64,000 nt of DNA from Verrucolacustris abundans (lineage in GTDB: Bacteria; Verrucomicrobiota; Verrucomicrobiia; Methylacidiphilales; Verrucolacustridaceae): positions 1 through 64,000 of the forward strand of contig OZ239145.1 in assembly GCA_965194535.1 (NCBI GenBank), in the 5' to 3' direction. Positions 33,411 through 41,474 of the stretch are shown piece after piece. Below the pieces are notes generated by a model, which did not search any database, was not told the origin of the DNA, and saw only the letters and a list, made by a program, of their open reading frames with translations. The position numbers were made by a program, and so were the translations under genes. Each line of letters starts with the position of its first letter. Positions within the stretch are counted from its first letter, which is position 1.

Positions 33411-35276
33411 TTATCGCGGAAGAAAGAGAGACCACTCCTCAGCACCCACAGAGGCTTTCTGGGTAATCAATTTTGAGTCTATCTCTTTCCAGTGAATTTG
33501 CCATTCGGGATTAGATTTTAAGAATTCTGCAATCTGGCGTCTTGCTAACCAGGCGTCGGCATGTGGAAGACCACTCAATGTTATATCCTTTTCACCCCTG
33601 CTAATGATTTTGCGCTGGCCATAAGGCTTCCATAGAGGGGCTTCCAGATCATCTCCGTGGCTAAAAAATCCGAGGGTTTTGATGTCGGGTGGAAGGATTT
33701 TTAGGATCGGATCCCAGCAATTGCTCCGTTGCCTATAGGCTTGATATACATCACAGACTCGGGTGAACCGAGGGTTGTCACCTATTGAGGTTAAGATTTT
33801 CTGGACTGGGAATAGGGGTCTGGCGGGACTTAAAACCAAGGGGACGATGACCCAAGAGGCGAAAAATAAGAAGACCCACCGTATTTTTGGAATCGGCTGT
33901 TTGGGGAATCGATAAAATCCCAACGGAAGTAGGAGAAGAAAAGGATAGTAAGGCAAAAGCAAGCGCGCTGTAGACTCGCTGCCCATCTTGGCCATATAAA
34001 AAAGCAGGGAGCCAAGGCCAGCAATGCCCAGAAAAAACCACGTTTGTGCTCGTAAGATGGGAAGAGAGAAACGGAATCGCGACCCCTTGAAAATCCAAAG
34101 GGCAAGGCAAACAGTTAGCCCAAGGCCTAGCCCGGCAGATTCCTCCATGGGAATTTCTCCCATTTTGAATTCAAAGCGAGGGAATTGCTTCAAAAGCCAA
34201 CTCTTAAGTTCTGCAGGCACCAATGAAGTGGCTAGGTTGTTTGTTTTTGAGGGAGAGAAAAGAAGCGGGGGTTGTAAACTATAGTAGCCGAGCATAAGAG
34301 AGTTTCCGAGAAAGCCTGCAACGGGGTTGGACAGATTCATTTTACCCTGATTGGTGGGGTCGCCGCTCCAACTCCCTGAGTACTTGTGGTTAAGCAATGC
34401 AGTCGGGACAAAAGAGATCATCAAAGCTACGACTGTCCAGGGCAGTAGTTTGGGAACACGCGAGATCCATACTTGATAACGTAAAAGCATGACGACGAAC
34501 CAAGGCAAAGCTAATGGCAGGTTGCTGCCCTTTGTTCCCGTGAGAAGTGCTACTGATAGAATAGACCAACCAAAATCTGAAAACCCTTTTCCCTTGTCTG
34601 CTGAAAGAACGAAGCATGCTGAGGCTAAGGCGTAGACTGTGGCAAAAGCATCATTCCCCACCCCACCTGCTTGCAATACGTACCCATAGCCAAGAGGGGA
34701 AAGCCACATCCACCACCAGCAGGATTTGGCAGGAATACCAGCGAGTCGAAAGGTGCGAAAAACAAGGCTGGGCAATAAAAGAAATGAAATCCAGTTGATG
34801 AGAAAAAACAGGCGGTCCGTTTTAAAAAAAACAAGTAGTGGCGCCATCAACCATTCGAAACCGGGAGCAGAATAATTTTGCCGTGAGTTCGGGGTGTCAA
34901 TCCAGTGCCAATGACCTATATCCAGCCAGTGAAGAATTCTGGGCAAGCGATATGAGATAGCATCGTAGTTTGACGGCGGGTAAAGGATCCCCCCCGCCAA
35001 AGTTAGAAAAGCTACAAAAATAAAAAGCAGGGGAAGCCAAGAAGAGGGTTTGAAGGGGTTCTCTCGCAGGCGTTTCAAGTAACAAATAGGATAAAAAAAA
35101 GTCTTTGAGCATAGAGATTTTGTTTTTCCGCACAAAAGGGCTAGCGCGAACCCTAAAAAGACAAGACTCCATGTATAACTTGTCTGGTTGAAGTGGCCAC
35201 TTAAAGAGAGCGACCAGCCGACAAGAGAGGCCCAAGTTGAGACAAGGATCCATCCTTTAACAAAAAAAAGAGGCAT
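33411..35276 (-). CDS. GT-C-type membrane glycosyltransferase (ArnT/PMT-like)
   Basis: The 621-residue product has about eleven membrane helices and a C-terminal periplasmic domain of about 150 residues. After helix 3, PPSNYDAISYRLPRILHWLD contains the acidic residue expected in the first periplasmic loop of GT-C enzymes, which use polyprenyl-phosphate sugars as donors. NSRQNYSAPGFEWLMAPL follows. It probably glycosylates a lipid-linked glycan or a protein in the periplasm. The neighbouring 35286-35978 gene could make its polyprenyl-phosphate donor, a common pairing. Function is inferred from topology. Confidence 0.75.
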   Translation of the reverse strand: MPLFFVKGWILVSTWASLVGWSLSLSGHFNQTSYTWSLVFLGFALALLCGKTKSLCSKTFFYPICYLKRLRENPFKPSSWLPLLFIFVAFLTLAGGILYPPSNYDAISYRLPRILHWLDIGHWHWIDTPNSRQNYSAPGFEWLMAPLLVFFKTDRLFFLINWISFLLLPSLVFRTFRLAGIPAKSCWWWMWLSPLGYGYVLQAGGVGNDAFATVYALASACFVLSADKGKGFSDFGWSILSVALLTGTKGSNLPLALPWFVVMLLRYQVWISRVPKLLPWTVVALMISFVPTALLNHKYSGSWSGDPTNQGKMNLSNPVAGFLGNSLMLGYYSLQPPLLFSPSKTNNLATSLVPAELKSWLLKQFPRFEFKMGEIPMEESAGLGLGLTVCLALWIFKGSRFRFSLPILRAQTWFFLGIAGLGSLLFYMAKMGSESTARLLLPYYPFLLLLPLGFYRFPKQPIPKIRWVFLFFASWVIVPLVLSPARPLFPVQKILTSIGDNPRFTRVCDVYQAYRQRSNCWDPILKILPPDIKTLGFFSHGDDLEAPLWKPYGQRKIISRGEKDITLSGLPHADAWLARRQIAEFLKSNPEWQIHWKEIDSKLITQKASVGAEEWSLFLPR

Positions 35277-35285
35277 GGAGGGGCT

Positions 35286-35978
35286 TTACTGTAAATTATA
35301 TTTCAAAATACATCGAAGGGCGCTGAGGCCGTCCTTCCAGCCAATCTTTTTGCCTTCGGCATAGGTCCGTCCATAATAGGAAATACCCACCTCGAATATC
35401 CGCACTCCTAACTTGGCGACTTTAGCCGTAATTTCCGGTTCGAAGCCGAAGCGGTTTTCTTCGATTCGAATCGATTGAATAATTTCCCGCCGGAAAGCCT
35501 TGTAGCAAGTTTCCATATCGGTGATGTTCAGATTTGTGAACATATTCGACAGCAGAGTCAGAACAGTATTCCCTACGCTATGCCAAAAGTAGAGAACCCG
35601 GTGAGCCCGACCGCCCATGAATCGGGAACCGAAAACAACGTCTGCCCGATTTTCTAGCAGGGGTTGAAGGAGAATAGGATATTCGGAGGGGTCGTACTCT
35701 AAGTCGGCATCTTGGATAATCAGGAAGGGGGCGGTGGCGAGGAAGATTCCAGTACGTAGGGCTGCACCCTTGCCTTCATTGCGGGAGTGGCGTGTAGCTC
35801 GAATTTTGGGGTTTGAAGCGGCAAGCTCTTGAAGGAGCTCCCACGTTCCGTCGGCGGAACAGTCGTCCACGACAATCACTTCCACGACGCTGGGCTGGGC
35901 CAACACCTTTTCCAATACAGATGCGATTGTTTTGGCCTCGTTATACGCAGGGACAATTACTGAGAGTACAGAACCCAT
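35286..35978 (-). CDS. Polyprenyl-phosphate glycosyltransferase (DPM1-like GT2)
   Basis: This 230-residue GT2 enzyme matches soluble dolichyl- or undecaprenyl-phosphate mannose/glucose synthases. It begins LSVIVPAYNEAKTIASVLEK, has VDDCSADGT, QDADLEYDPSEYP with the DAD metal site, GSRFMGG and ITDMETCYKAFRREI. These enzymes charge a polyprenyl phosphate for use by GT-C transferases, and a GT-C-like gene follows 9 bp downstream. No C-terminal membrane helices are present. The gap of 251 bp upstream (35979-36229) is AT-rich, with no gene seen, and should hold divergent promoters. Confidence 0.92.
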   Translation of the reverse strand: MGSVLSVIVPAYNEAKTIASVLEKVLAQPSVVEVIVVDDCSADGTWELLQELAASNPKIRATRHSRNEGKGAALRTGIFLATAPFLIIQDADLEYDPSEYPILLQPLLENRADVVFGSRFMGGRAHRVLYFWHSVGNTVLTLLSNMFTNLNITDMETCYKAFRREIIQSIRIEENRFGFEPEITAKVAKLGVRIFEVGISYYGRTYAEGKKIGWKDGLSALRCILKYNLQ

Positions 35979-36229
35979 GATTGTGAGTTTGGGCGTGAGC
36001 CGAGAAGGAGGGAAGGAGAGATTTTAGCCCTATTCTGGTTCGAACCTCCTGTGGCTCCTGTAGCTAAAGATGTCCAATTATTTAAATTCGCGGGTAGGCT
36101 TTAGAAAAAGCAGTATCCAACCAAGCAACAAATTATTCGCCTGTTCATTTTCGTGAAGAAATCTAACCTGCCACTAGGCGCTTCTTTACAAAAGCAACTT
36201 CTGGCTATCTTGTTTTAAATAATTTTATA

Positions 36230-37681
36230 ATGATAACTATTGTCCGACAGGCTCTGTCGCTCTTTATAGCCGTAATTTTGCTTGGGCTGAATTTGATTAC
36301 AGCATCATGGTGGCCAGTGCCTTGGACTGACGAGGCGCTTTTCCTTGATCCTGCTGCAAACTGGTTTTTCCAAGAGTCCTTTACATCAAGTCTTTGGCAT
36401 ACGCAGCCCTACGGAGAATTTTGGATTTCCAACTCTCCAGGCTACAGCTTGGTACTAGCTGGATGGCTGAAAGTGTTTGGTTTCAGCCTTCTGTCCTCGC
36501 GGTCCCTTAACATGGTTTTGCAGGCCATTTTAGTCTGGATCTGTATTAACTGGGCCCAAAAGCGGCTGAATTTTAAACCCCTCCAACTCCTTTTGCTTGC
36601 GCTCCTGCTGTCTTGGCCCAACTCGGCTGCTTTTATGGCAAGAAGTGGTCGATATGACATGATGGCCTGCTTGTGCAGCACACTAATGGTACTGTGCTTG
36701 TTAAATGGTAGAGCAGTAAGAATAGCGGTTATAGCAACTGGCGCTCTTATGCCTTGGATTTGTTTGCCCGCGTTGGCATTTACTGCTGTAGCAACCATAC
36801 TACTCGGGCCAACTTCTGGTCGCTGGATCAGAATTATTTTACATTTAGGTTCGGCGGTGATGGGTTTTTTGGCCCTTTGGTTGTTTGCCGAATGGCATCT
36901 TGGGGGGTCTAAGTTTCTTGCAATTTTAGGCTCTCTTTGGTTAGGGCCATCCACGGGCACAAAAAGCCGCCTTCTATTCGAGAACTTACTTGGCCTTGGA
37001 GCGGACCGATTTTGGCTAGCTACGGTTGGATTCATAGGGGCATATCTGTTGTGGCAAAAAAAAGCTGCGGTTGCATTGCAAGAGATCAGTTATGAGCTCT
37101 GGGCATGGCTGGTAAGTGGCGTAATCGCTGCAGTGATCTGCGCGGTCTTGTATAAGATGAACATTCTCTACTGGTGGATGCTGGGCGTGCCTTTAGCGTT
37201 CTTGTTTTCTTCATTTAGCCGAATGTTCCGAACTAAATATCCCCTGTTAGCGCTCGGGGTTAGCGGGACGCTCATAGTTCTAGGTCTACCCCTGCGCCTG
37301 CTAATTGGAGCAAGCCAGTTTGATCAGGCTAGTGCGAATAGTCAGCTAATTCGCCAAGCCTTGGCAAAGATCGAAATAAACAATGAGAGAGCTGTAGTCT
37401 ATGTGAATTGGCCATTTTATTATGAGGTGAAGCAGCGTTCAGCTATAGTCATTGGGCCAAATTTTCTGGGCGGAGATGTTGGGAGCGATTTACAGCCGGT
37501 GCTGGCTTTTCTCGCATCGGGCGAGGACCTGCCTAAGCGCTATTTAGCCTTTCATAAAGTTGTTAGGAGCGAGCTAGGCCATCCAAAATCTGGTGAAGCC
37601 GGTTCAATAAAATTGTTGCTTCGCAGAATGTCCGCTGGGCCGATTAATCATGTTCCCGAAGTTCAGGCTTTTATTCCTTAA
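36230..37681 (+). CDS. GT-C-type membrane glycosyltransferase
   Basis: The 483-residue protein has about ten hydrophobic helices. The first loop, VPWTDEALFLDPAANWFF, contains the DE motif typical of ArnT/PMT-like enzymes, and FWISNSPGYSLVLAGWLKVFG fits the following helix. The C-terminal 130 residues are periplasmic. The ATG at 36230 sits within a TATAATG sequence and lacks a Shine-Dalgarno site, so the start is uncertain or the transcript may be nearly leaderless. The gene is AT-richer than the flanks, suggesting import with the glycan locus. Confidence 0.75.
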   Translation: MITIVRQALSLFIAVILLGLNLITASWWPVPWTDEALFLDPAANWFFQESFTSSLWHTQPYGEFWISNSPGYSLVLAGWLKVFGFSLLSSRSLNMVLQAILVWICINWAQKRLNFKPLQLLLLALLLSWPNSAAFMARSGRYDMMACLCSTLMVLCLLNGRAVRIAVIATGALMPWICLPALAFTAVATILLGPTSGRWIRIILHLGSAVMGFLALWLFAEWHLGGSKFLAILGSLWLGPSTGTKSRLLFENLLGLGADRFWLATVGFIGAYLLWQKKAAVALQEISYELWAWLVSGVIAAVICAVLYKMNILYWWMLGVPLAFLFSSFSRMFRTKYPLLALGVSGTLIVLGLPLRLLIGASQFDQASANSQLIRQALAKIEINNERAVVYVNWPFYYEVKQRSAIVIGPNFLGGDVGSDLQPVLAFLASGEDLPKRYLAFHKVVRSELGHPKSGEAGSIKLLLRRMSAGPINHVPEVQAFIP

Positions 37682-37732
37682 GCGAATTTGCGTGAGCAAA
37701 TCTAAAAAAGCTTCTATTTCGGGCGTTTTAAT

Positions 37733-38476
37733 TTACGACTTTTGATAGTCCCCTCGGCTGAAATATTTCTCGAGCCAGAGGTAGAGAACGATAAAGAGGT
37801 AGCGACTTCCCATTTCCCTGATCTTCAGTTTCGCAATTCCGTGGCGGCGATTCCGCCAAGTGATGGGAATGACCGCAAATGAGTAGCCGCGAATGATGGC
37901 TTTCAGGGGCAGTTCCACCGTGAGGTTGAAGTGGGGAGAGAGAAAAGGGCGGAGGCCATCCAAGCAGGTTTTGCGGTAAGCCTTAAAGGCGTTGGTTGTG
38001 TCGTTCAGGCCGTGGCGAAAGAGCATGCGGATGAAAGTATTGGCCAACCGATTCGCCACCCACTTGATTGCCGGGTAGTCGATCGTTCCGCCGCTTTTCA
38101 TAAAGCGGCTGCCAAACACACAATCATACCCCTCGTTGAGCTTGCTCCAGTAGTGGGCTACGTCGCGACAATCGTCCGACTCATCCGCCATCATAATAAC
38201 GGCAGCGTCTCCACTCATTGCGTCTAGCCCGCGCACAATAGCCCGACCAAAACCGTGTGGTGCTGGGTTTTGAATAGGTCGAAGGTAGGGGCTGGTTTTG
38301 GCGATCTCTTGGAGGATGGAGAGGGTTTGGTCGGTGCTGCCATCGTCGACGACGATAATTTCATGGGGGACTTTTTTGAGCGCAAGTTCCAAGTGGAGAT
38401 GTTGGACCGTCGAGGCAATGCAACCCTCCTCGTCACGCGCGGGGATCACTATGCTAAGCAGTTGGAGCGTATTCAT
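37733..38476 (-). CDS. Glycosyltransferase family 2 (DPM1-like)
   Basis: The 247-residue product begins LLSIVIPARDEEGCIAST, with the donor loop VDDGSTDQT, MADESDD as a DxD variant and GSRFMKSGGTIDYP. NAFKAYRKTCLDGL places it in the polyprenyl-phosphate transferase group. The start at 38476 overlaps the upstream methyltransferase stop as TAATG; a longer frame reaching 38698 adds 74 residues that lie within that gene and carry no domain. It is the second enzyme of this type in the locus, so two different lipid-linked sugars may be made. Confidence 0.88.
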   Translation of the reverse strand: MNTLQLLSIVIPARDEEGCIASTVQHLHLELALKKVPHEIIVVDDGSTDQTLSILQEIAKTSPYLRPIQNPAPHGFGRAIVRGLDAMSGDAAVIMMADESDDCRDVAHYWSKLNEGYDCVFGSRFMKSGGTIDYPAIKWVANRLANTFIRMLFRHGLNDTTNAFKAYRKTCLDGLRPFLSPHFNLTVELPLKAIIRGYSFAVIPITWRNRRHGIAKLKIREMGSRYLFIVLYLWLEKYFSRGDYQKS

Positions 38477-39156
38477 TAAGGCTTTTTTAGGATCACGAGG
38501 AACTGTTTTCCAAAAAATCTCCAAAGAAAAGGAAGAGCCAAATAGATTCGGATCGTCCAGAGGGGGGGCTGGAAGCCGGTGCTCATTGAGTAAGGAAGTG
38601 AGGCAGCGAAAACTTGCTCTAGAGTAAAGCCGCAGAGGGATGCGCCCTCGACAAGGGATCGATCGGTCAATGGCAGGTAATGATCCCAGAAATCCCAATA
38701 GGCACCGGGCAGAAGACGAATGTTAGGTCCTAATGCAACCAGCCTGCCACCAGGTTTCAGCGCTTGGGAGGCCTGTTGAAGAGTTTGTTTAAGAGCGTTC
38801 TTATTTGGGAGGTGCTCGAAGAAATTGCTCGTGAAAATAAGGTCCAGCGTGTTTGAAACAACCGGCCATGGCTCGCAACAACTTTGCTGGATGAATCGAA
38901 CCTGGGGATCCAAGAAACGAGCCGTATCGGGATTCATGTCCATCGCCCATCGAACCCTGCTCTTTACTTGGTTGATAAACTCTCCATGACCCGCCCCTAA
39001 ATCCAGAATTTCCCCATTCTTGGGAATCCAGCGGGAGAACAGGTGCTGGATCAGAATCTTCCATACTCCCATCCGATAGTCGGTTTGGCCGGAAAACCGA
39101 TTTTGGTAAATTTTAGATAGTTCGTCGGGGTTTTCGGTCAAAGGGGTAGGAGTCAT
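38476..39156 (-). CDS. Class I SAM-dependent methyltransferase
   Basis: The 226-residue protein has the SAM-binding motif ILDLGAGHGEF (about residues 48-58), AMDMNPD at the next strand, and FTSNFFEHLPNKNAL with a post-I acidic region. LKPGGRLVALGPNIRLLPGAYWDFWDH resembles methyltransferases acting in glycan clusters. The target may be a sugar hydroxyl or a glycolipid, but that is inferred from context. It overlaps the genes on both sides by 1-4 bp and so belongs to the 41.2-37.7 kb minus-strand operon. Confidence 0.88.
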   Translation of the reverse strand: MTPTPLTENPDELSKIYQNRFSGQTDYRMGVWKILIQHLFSRWIPKNGEILDLGAGHGEFINQVKSRVRWAMDMNPDTARFLDPQVRFIQQSCCEPWPVVSNTLDLIFTSNFFEHLPNKNALKQTLQQASQALKPGGRLVALGPNIRLLPGAYWDFWDHYLPLTDRSLVEGASLCGFTLEQVFAASLPYSMSTGFQPPLWTIRIYLALPFLWRFFGKQFLVILKKP

Positions 39157-40208
39157 GAGTTGGCGATTTCCTCAAAAATTATCGGGCAGGGGGTGGAGAC
39201 ATGCCAGTTCCAAAGTTGGGCTGCACGGGTGGAGTCGAGAATGACCCAAGGAAGATCGTAAGGACGGGGCTGGGGATCGGAGCCAACCTCGTGCGGACCG
39301 AATCGGGCACGACACCAGTCACTCAATTGAGCCAAAGAGATAGAATTTTTGGCGCCTCCAGAAAAGGTGCAGATACGCACATCGATCCCATCCTTTGGAT
39401 CGGAGGGCTTGTGGCCTTGAAGCTGTTTTTGGAGGAGGGGAAGCAGGTCTCGCGGATGAAGGCAGTCACGGACCTGAGAGCCACGGCCATCGAAGCCGAT
39501 ATATTTCAGGGGCTTCTTTTCTTTCCAGGAACGGATCCAAAAGGAGAAGATTCCCTGATCGGCTCGACCAAACTGGCCAGCGCCCGCCAAAACACCGCAG
39601 CGGTTGATCCAAACGGGAAACCCGAAAGCTTCGGCATACTCCAGTGCAAGAAGTTCCGAGCATCGCTTCGAGGTTCCGTAAAGGGACGCGGGGGGCGTTG
39701 TGGGGAAGATTTCGGAAATCCCTTTTTCGGTCAGGCCGATTTCTGGGCGAAAGAATTTTGGTCGAAAAGCGCCTTGGACCGACTCGACTGACAAGGAAGT
39801 GAGGGGAGGGATGGAGTAGACACGGCTTGTACTCATTAGAATGAATCCCGCACTGTGCTGCTTGCAAAACTCCAGCATCTGAATGGTTCCGATCAAATTG
39901 TGATCCAGCAAATCGAGGGAGGACATCTTCCCGCTCGTTCCTGCAAGGACACTCGGTTCGGCGGCGCAGTCGATGACCCAATCGACCTTTGGAATTTTGG
40001 AAAGATCTGCAGGACGCCGGATGTCCCCTTCCACAAATTTGACACCCAGGGTTTTGAGTAAAGGGAGGTTGGCGCGACTGCCCTCTCTCAAAAAGTTGTC
40101 TAAGCCCCAGATTTCGGTTCCGGGGAGGACGGAAGGTAAATCTCGAGCCAAGCAGGAGCCGACAAAACCACAGGCGCCTGTAATAAGAATCTTCAACGCG
40201 CTTTCCAT
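39153..40208 (-). CDS. NAD-dependent epimerase/dehydratase
   Basis: This extended short-chain dehydrogenase (351 aa) has the Rossmann motif GACGFVGS near the N-terminus, WGLDNF with the acidic NAD-binding residue, VIDCAAEPSV, MSTSRVYS and the catalytic SLYGTSKR (YxxxK). It would interconvert nucleotide sugars. ATG 40208 starts just before KILITGACG; the longer frame to 40259 lies in the upstream gene. It probably works with the paralogous gene beside it. Substrate is unknown. Confidence 0.9.
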   Translation of the reverse strand: MESALKILITGACGFVGSCLARDLPSVLPGTEIWGLDNFLREGSRANLPLLKTLGVKFVEGDIRRPADLSKIPKVDWVIDCAAEPSVLAGTSGKMSSLDLLDHNLIGTIQMLEFCKQHSAGFILMSTSRVYSIPPLTSLSVESVQGAFRPKFFRPEIGLTEKGISEIFPTTPPASLYGTSKRCSELLALEYAEAFGFPVWINRCGVLAGAGQFGRADQGIFSFWIRSWKEKKPLKYIGFDGRGSQVRDCLHPRDLLPLLQKQLQGHKPSDPKDGIDVRICTFSGGAKNSISLAQLSDWCRARFGPHEVGSDPQPRPYDLPWVILDSTRAAQLWNWHVSTPCPIIFEEIANS

Positions 40209-41236
40209 GCTTGGACAATTTCGGAAAAAATATCGTCGAGGCTCTTGGTCAGATCCCAAGAGGGATAGTGAGAGCGCATTTTGGAGAGATCGGAAATGTA
40301 GCAGATATGATCTCCTTCCCGGTTTTTATCGACGTAGGTGGAGAGCATTTTCTTGCCCGTTAGTTTTTCGACTCGGGCAAAGGCTTCAAGAATGGAGCAG
40401 CTGTTGGCTCGGCCTCCGCCCAGGTTATAGATCTCACCCGAGCGAGGTTTTTCAAGAAATGCGGCGATAAAACGGGCCACATCCAACGAGTGGATATTGT
40501 CACGGACCTGCTTGCCCTTGTATCCGTACACGTTGTAGGTCTTGCCCTCGAGATTGCATTTCACGAGGTAGGAGAGAAAGCCGTGGAGCTCGACCCCGCT
40601 GTGGTTGGGGCCGGTGAGACAACCGCCGCGGAGGCAGCAGGTTTTCATCCCGAAGTAGCGCCCATATTCCTGAACCATGATATCGGCGGCGACTTTTGAG
40701 GCTCCGAAGAGGGAGTGTTTGCTGGCGTCGATTGAGAAGGTTTCAGTGATGCCGTTTGTATAGGTGGGGTCGTCGTAGTCCCAGCGAGTTTCCAGCTCTT
40801 TCAGGCGAATCGTGTTCGGCTTGTCCCCATAGACCTTGTTGGTCGACATATGGACGAAGGGGCTGCTGATGCAGGAGCGGCGGGTGGCTTCTAGAAGGTT
40901 AAGGGTGCCGACTGCGTTGACGTCGAAGTCATCGAAAGGGCGAGAGGCGGCGAGGTCGTGGCTCGGTTGGGCGGCGGTATGGACGATCGCGGTGGGTTTG
41001 AGTTTTTCGATGAATTCGAGGACTGAGGAGCGATCCCGAATATCGAGCTCGTGATGGCGGAAAGAGGGGAAGGCCTTAGCGAGGCGGTGTTGGTTCCAGC
41101 GGGTGTCTCCACCTGGGCCAAAGAAGTCGGCTCGCTGATTGTTGTCGACGCCGTGGACTTCTTCGCCACGGGAGGCAAAGAAGGAAACCACTTCAGATCC
41201 AATCAGGCCAGAGGAGCCGGTTACGAGTAGCTTCAC
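40193..41236 (-). CDS. CDP-paratose 2-epimerase-like NAD-dependent epimerase
   Basis: The 347-residue protein belongs to extended SDRs. Rossmann motif GSSGLIGSE opens it, and GVDNNQRADFFGPGGDTRWN is typical of the CDP-paratose epimerase-like branch. MSTNKVYGDKPN gives the active-site Ser/Thr region. The usual YxxxK is HSLFGASKVAAD, with Phe where Tyr is expected. I believe relatives share this, so another residue may act as base. Later stretches include RGGCLTGPNHSGVELHGF and YGYKGKQVRDNIH. It leads the minus-strand operon at 41.2 kb. The actual sugar is uncertain. Confidence 0.88.
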   Translation of the reverse strand: MKLLVTGSSGLIGSEVVSFFASRGEEVHGVDNNQRADFFGPGGDTRWNQHRLAKAFPSFRHHELDIRDRSSVLEFIEKLKPTAIVHTAAQPSHDLAASRPFDDFDVNAVGTLNLLEATRRSCISSPFVHMSTNKVYGDKPNTIRLKELETRWDYDDPTYTNGITETFSIDASKHSLFGASKVAADIMVQEYGRYFGMKTCCLRGGCLTGPNHSGVELHGFLSYLVKCNLEGKTYNVYGYKGKQVRDNIHSLDVARFIAAFLEKPRSGEIYNLGGGRANSCSILEAFARVEKLTGKKMLSTYVDKNREGDHICYISDLSKMRSHYPSWDLTKSLDDIFSEIVQAWKAR

Positions 41237-41311
41237 GCTTATAATTTATGGGTGAGATAGGCGGGGGAAGGGAAGAAGCTTTTTTGACTCTGGGTAGGTA
41301 GGAGTGGATGG

Positions 41312-41433
41312 GCCCTCCGTCGTCCCGCATGAGCGGTGGGGCCCTACTACGCTCAGTCTCGGCAGGCTCGCTGAGCTTCCTCCTTCGCCAAGGCTTCGGA
41401 GGACATGCCGCAGGGCGCCCGCAACGGGCGGGT
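41312..41433 (+). repeat. Palindromic element, copy 4 (upstream of the WecG-GT4 fusion)
   Basis: A partial left arm GGGCCCTCCGTCGTCCCGC (41311-41329) is followed by a full copy: GCCCTACTACGCTCAG...CTGAGCTTC (41341-41379), TCCTTCGCCAAGGCTTCGGA (41381-41400), GCAGGGC and the second hairpin CGCCCG-caa-CGGGCG at 41416-41430. It occupies most of the gap between the divergent epimerase and fusion genes and may displace or supply their promoters. Confidence 0.75.
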
Positions 41434-41474
41434 TGAAGCTGGCTCAAGGGCGCTTGGCGAGGCAAAATGGGTTG

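Noticed and set aside
36442..37035. 197-codon minus frame inside the GT-C gene
   Set aside because: No domain; the + strand frame has the expected membrane topology and acidic loop motif.
39466..40218. 250-codon minus frame overlapping the epimerase gene
   Set aside because: Arg/Cys-rich with no motif; the overlapping frame has a full SDR fold.
41304..41474. N-terminal extension of the WecG-GT4 fusion
   Set aside because: It only translates palindromic element 4; the GT26 domain starts after 41475.
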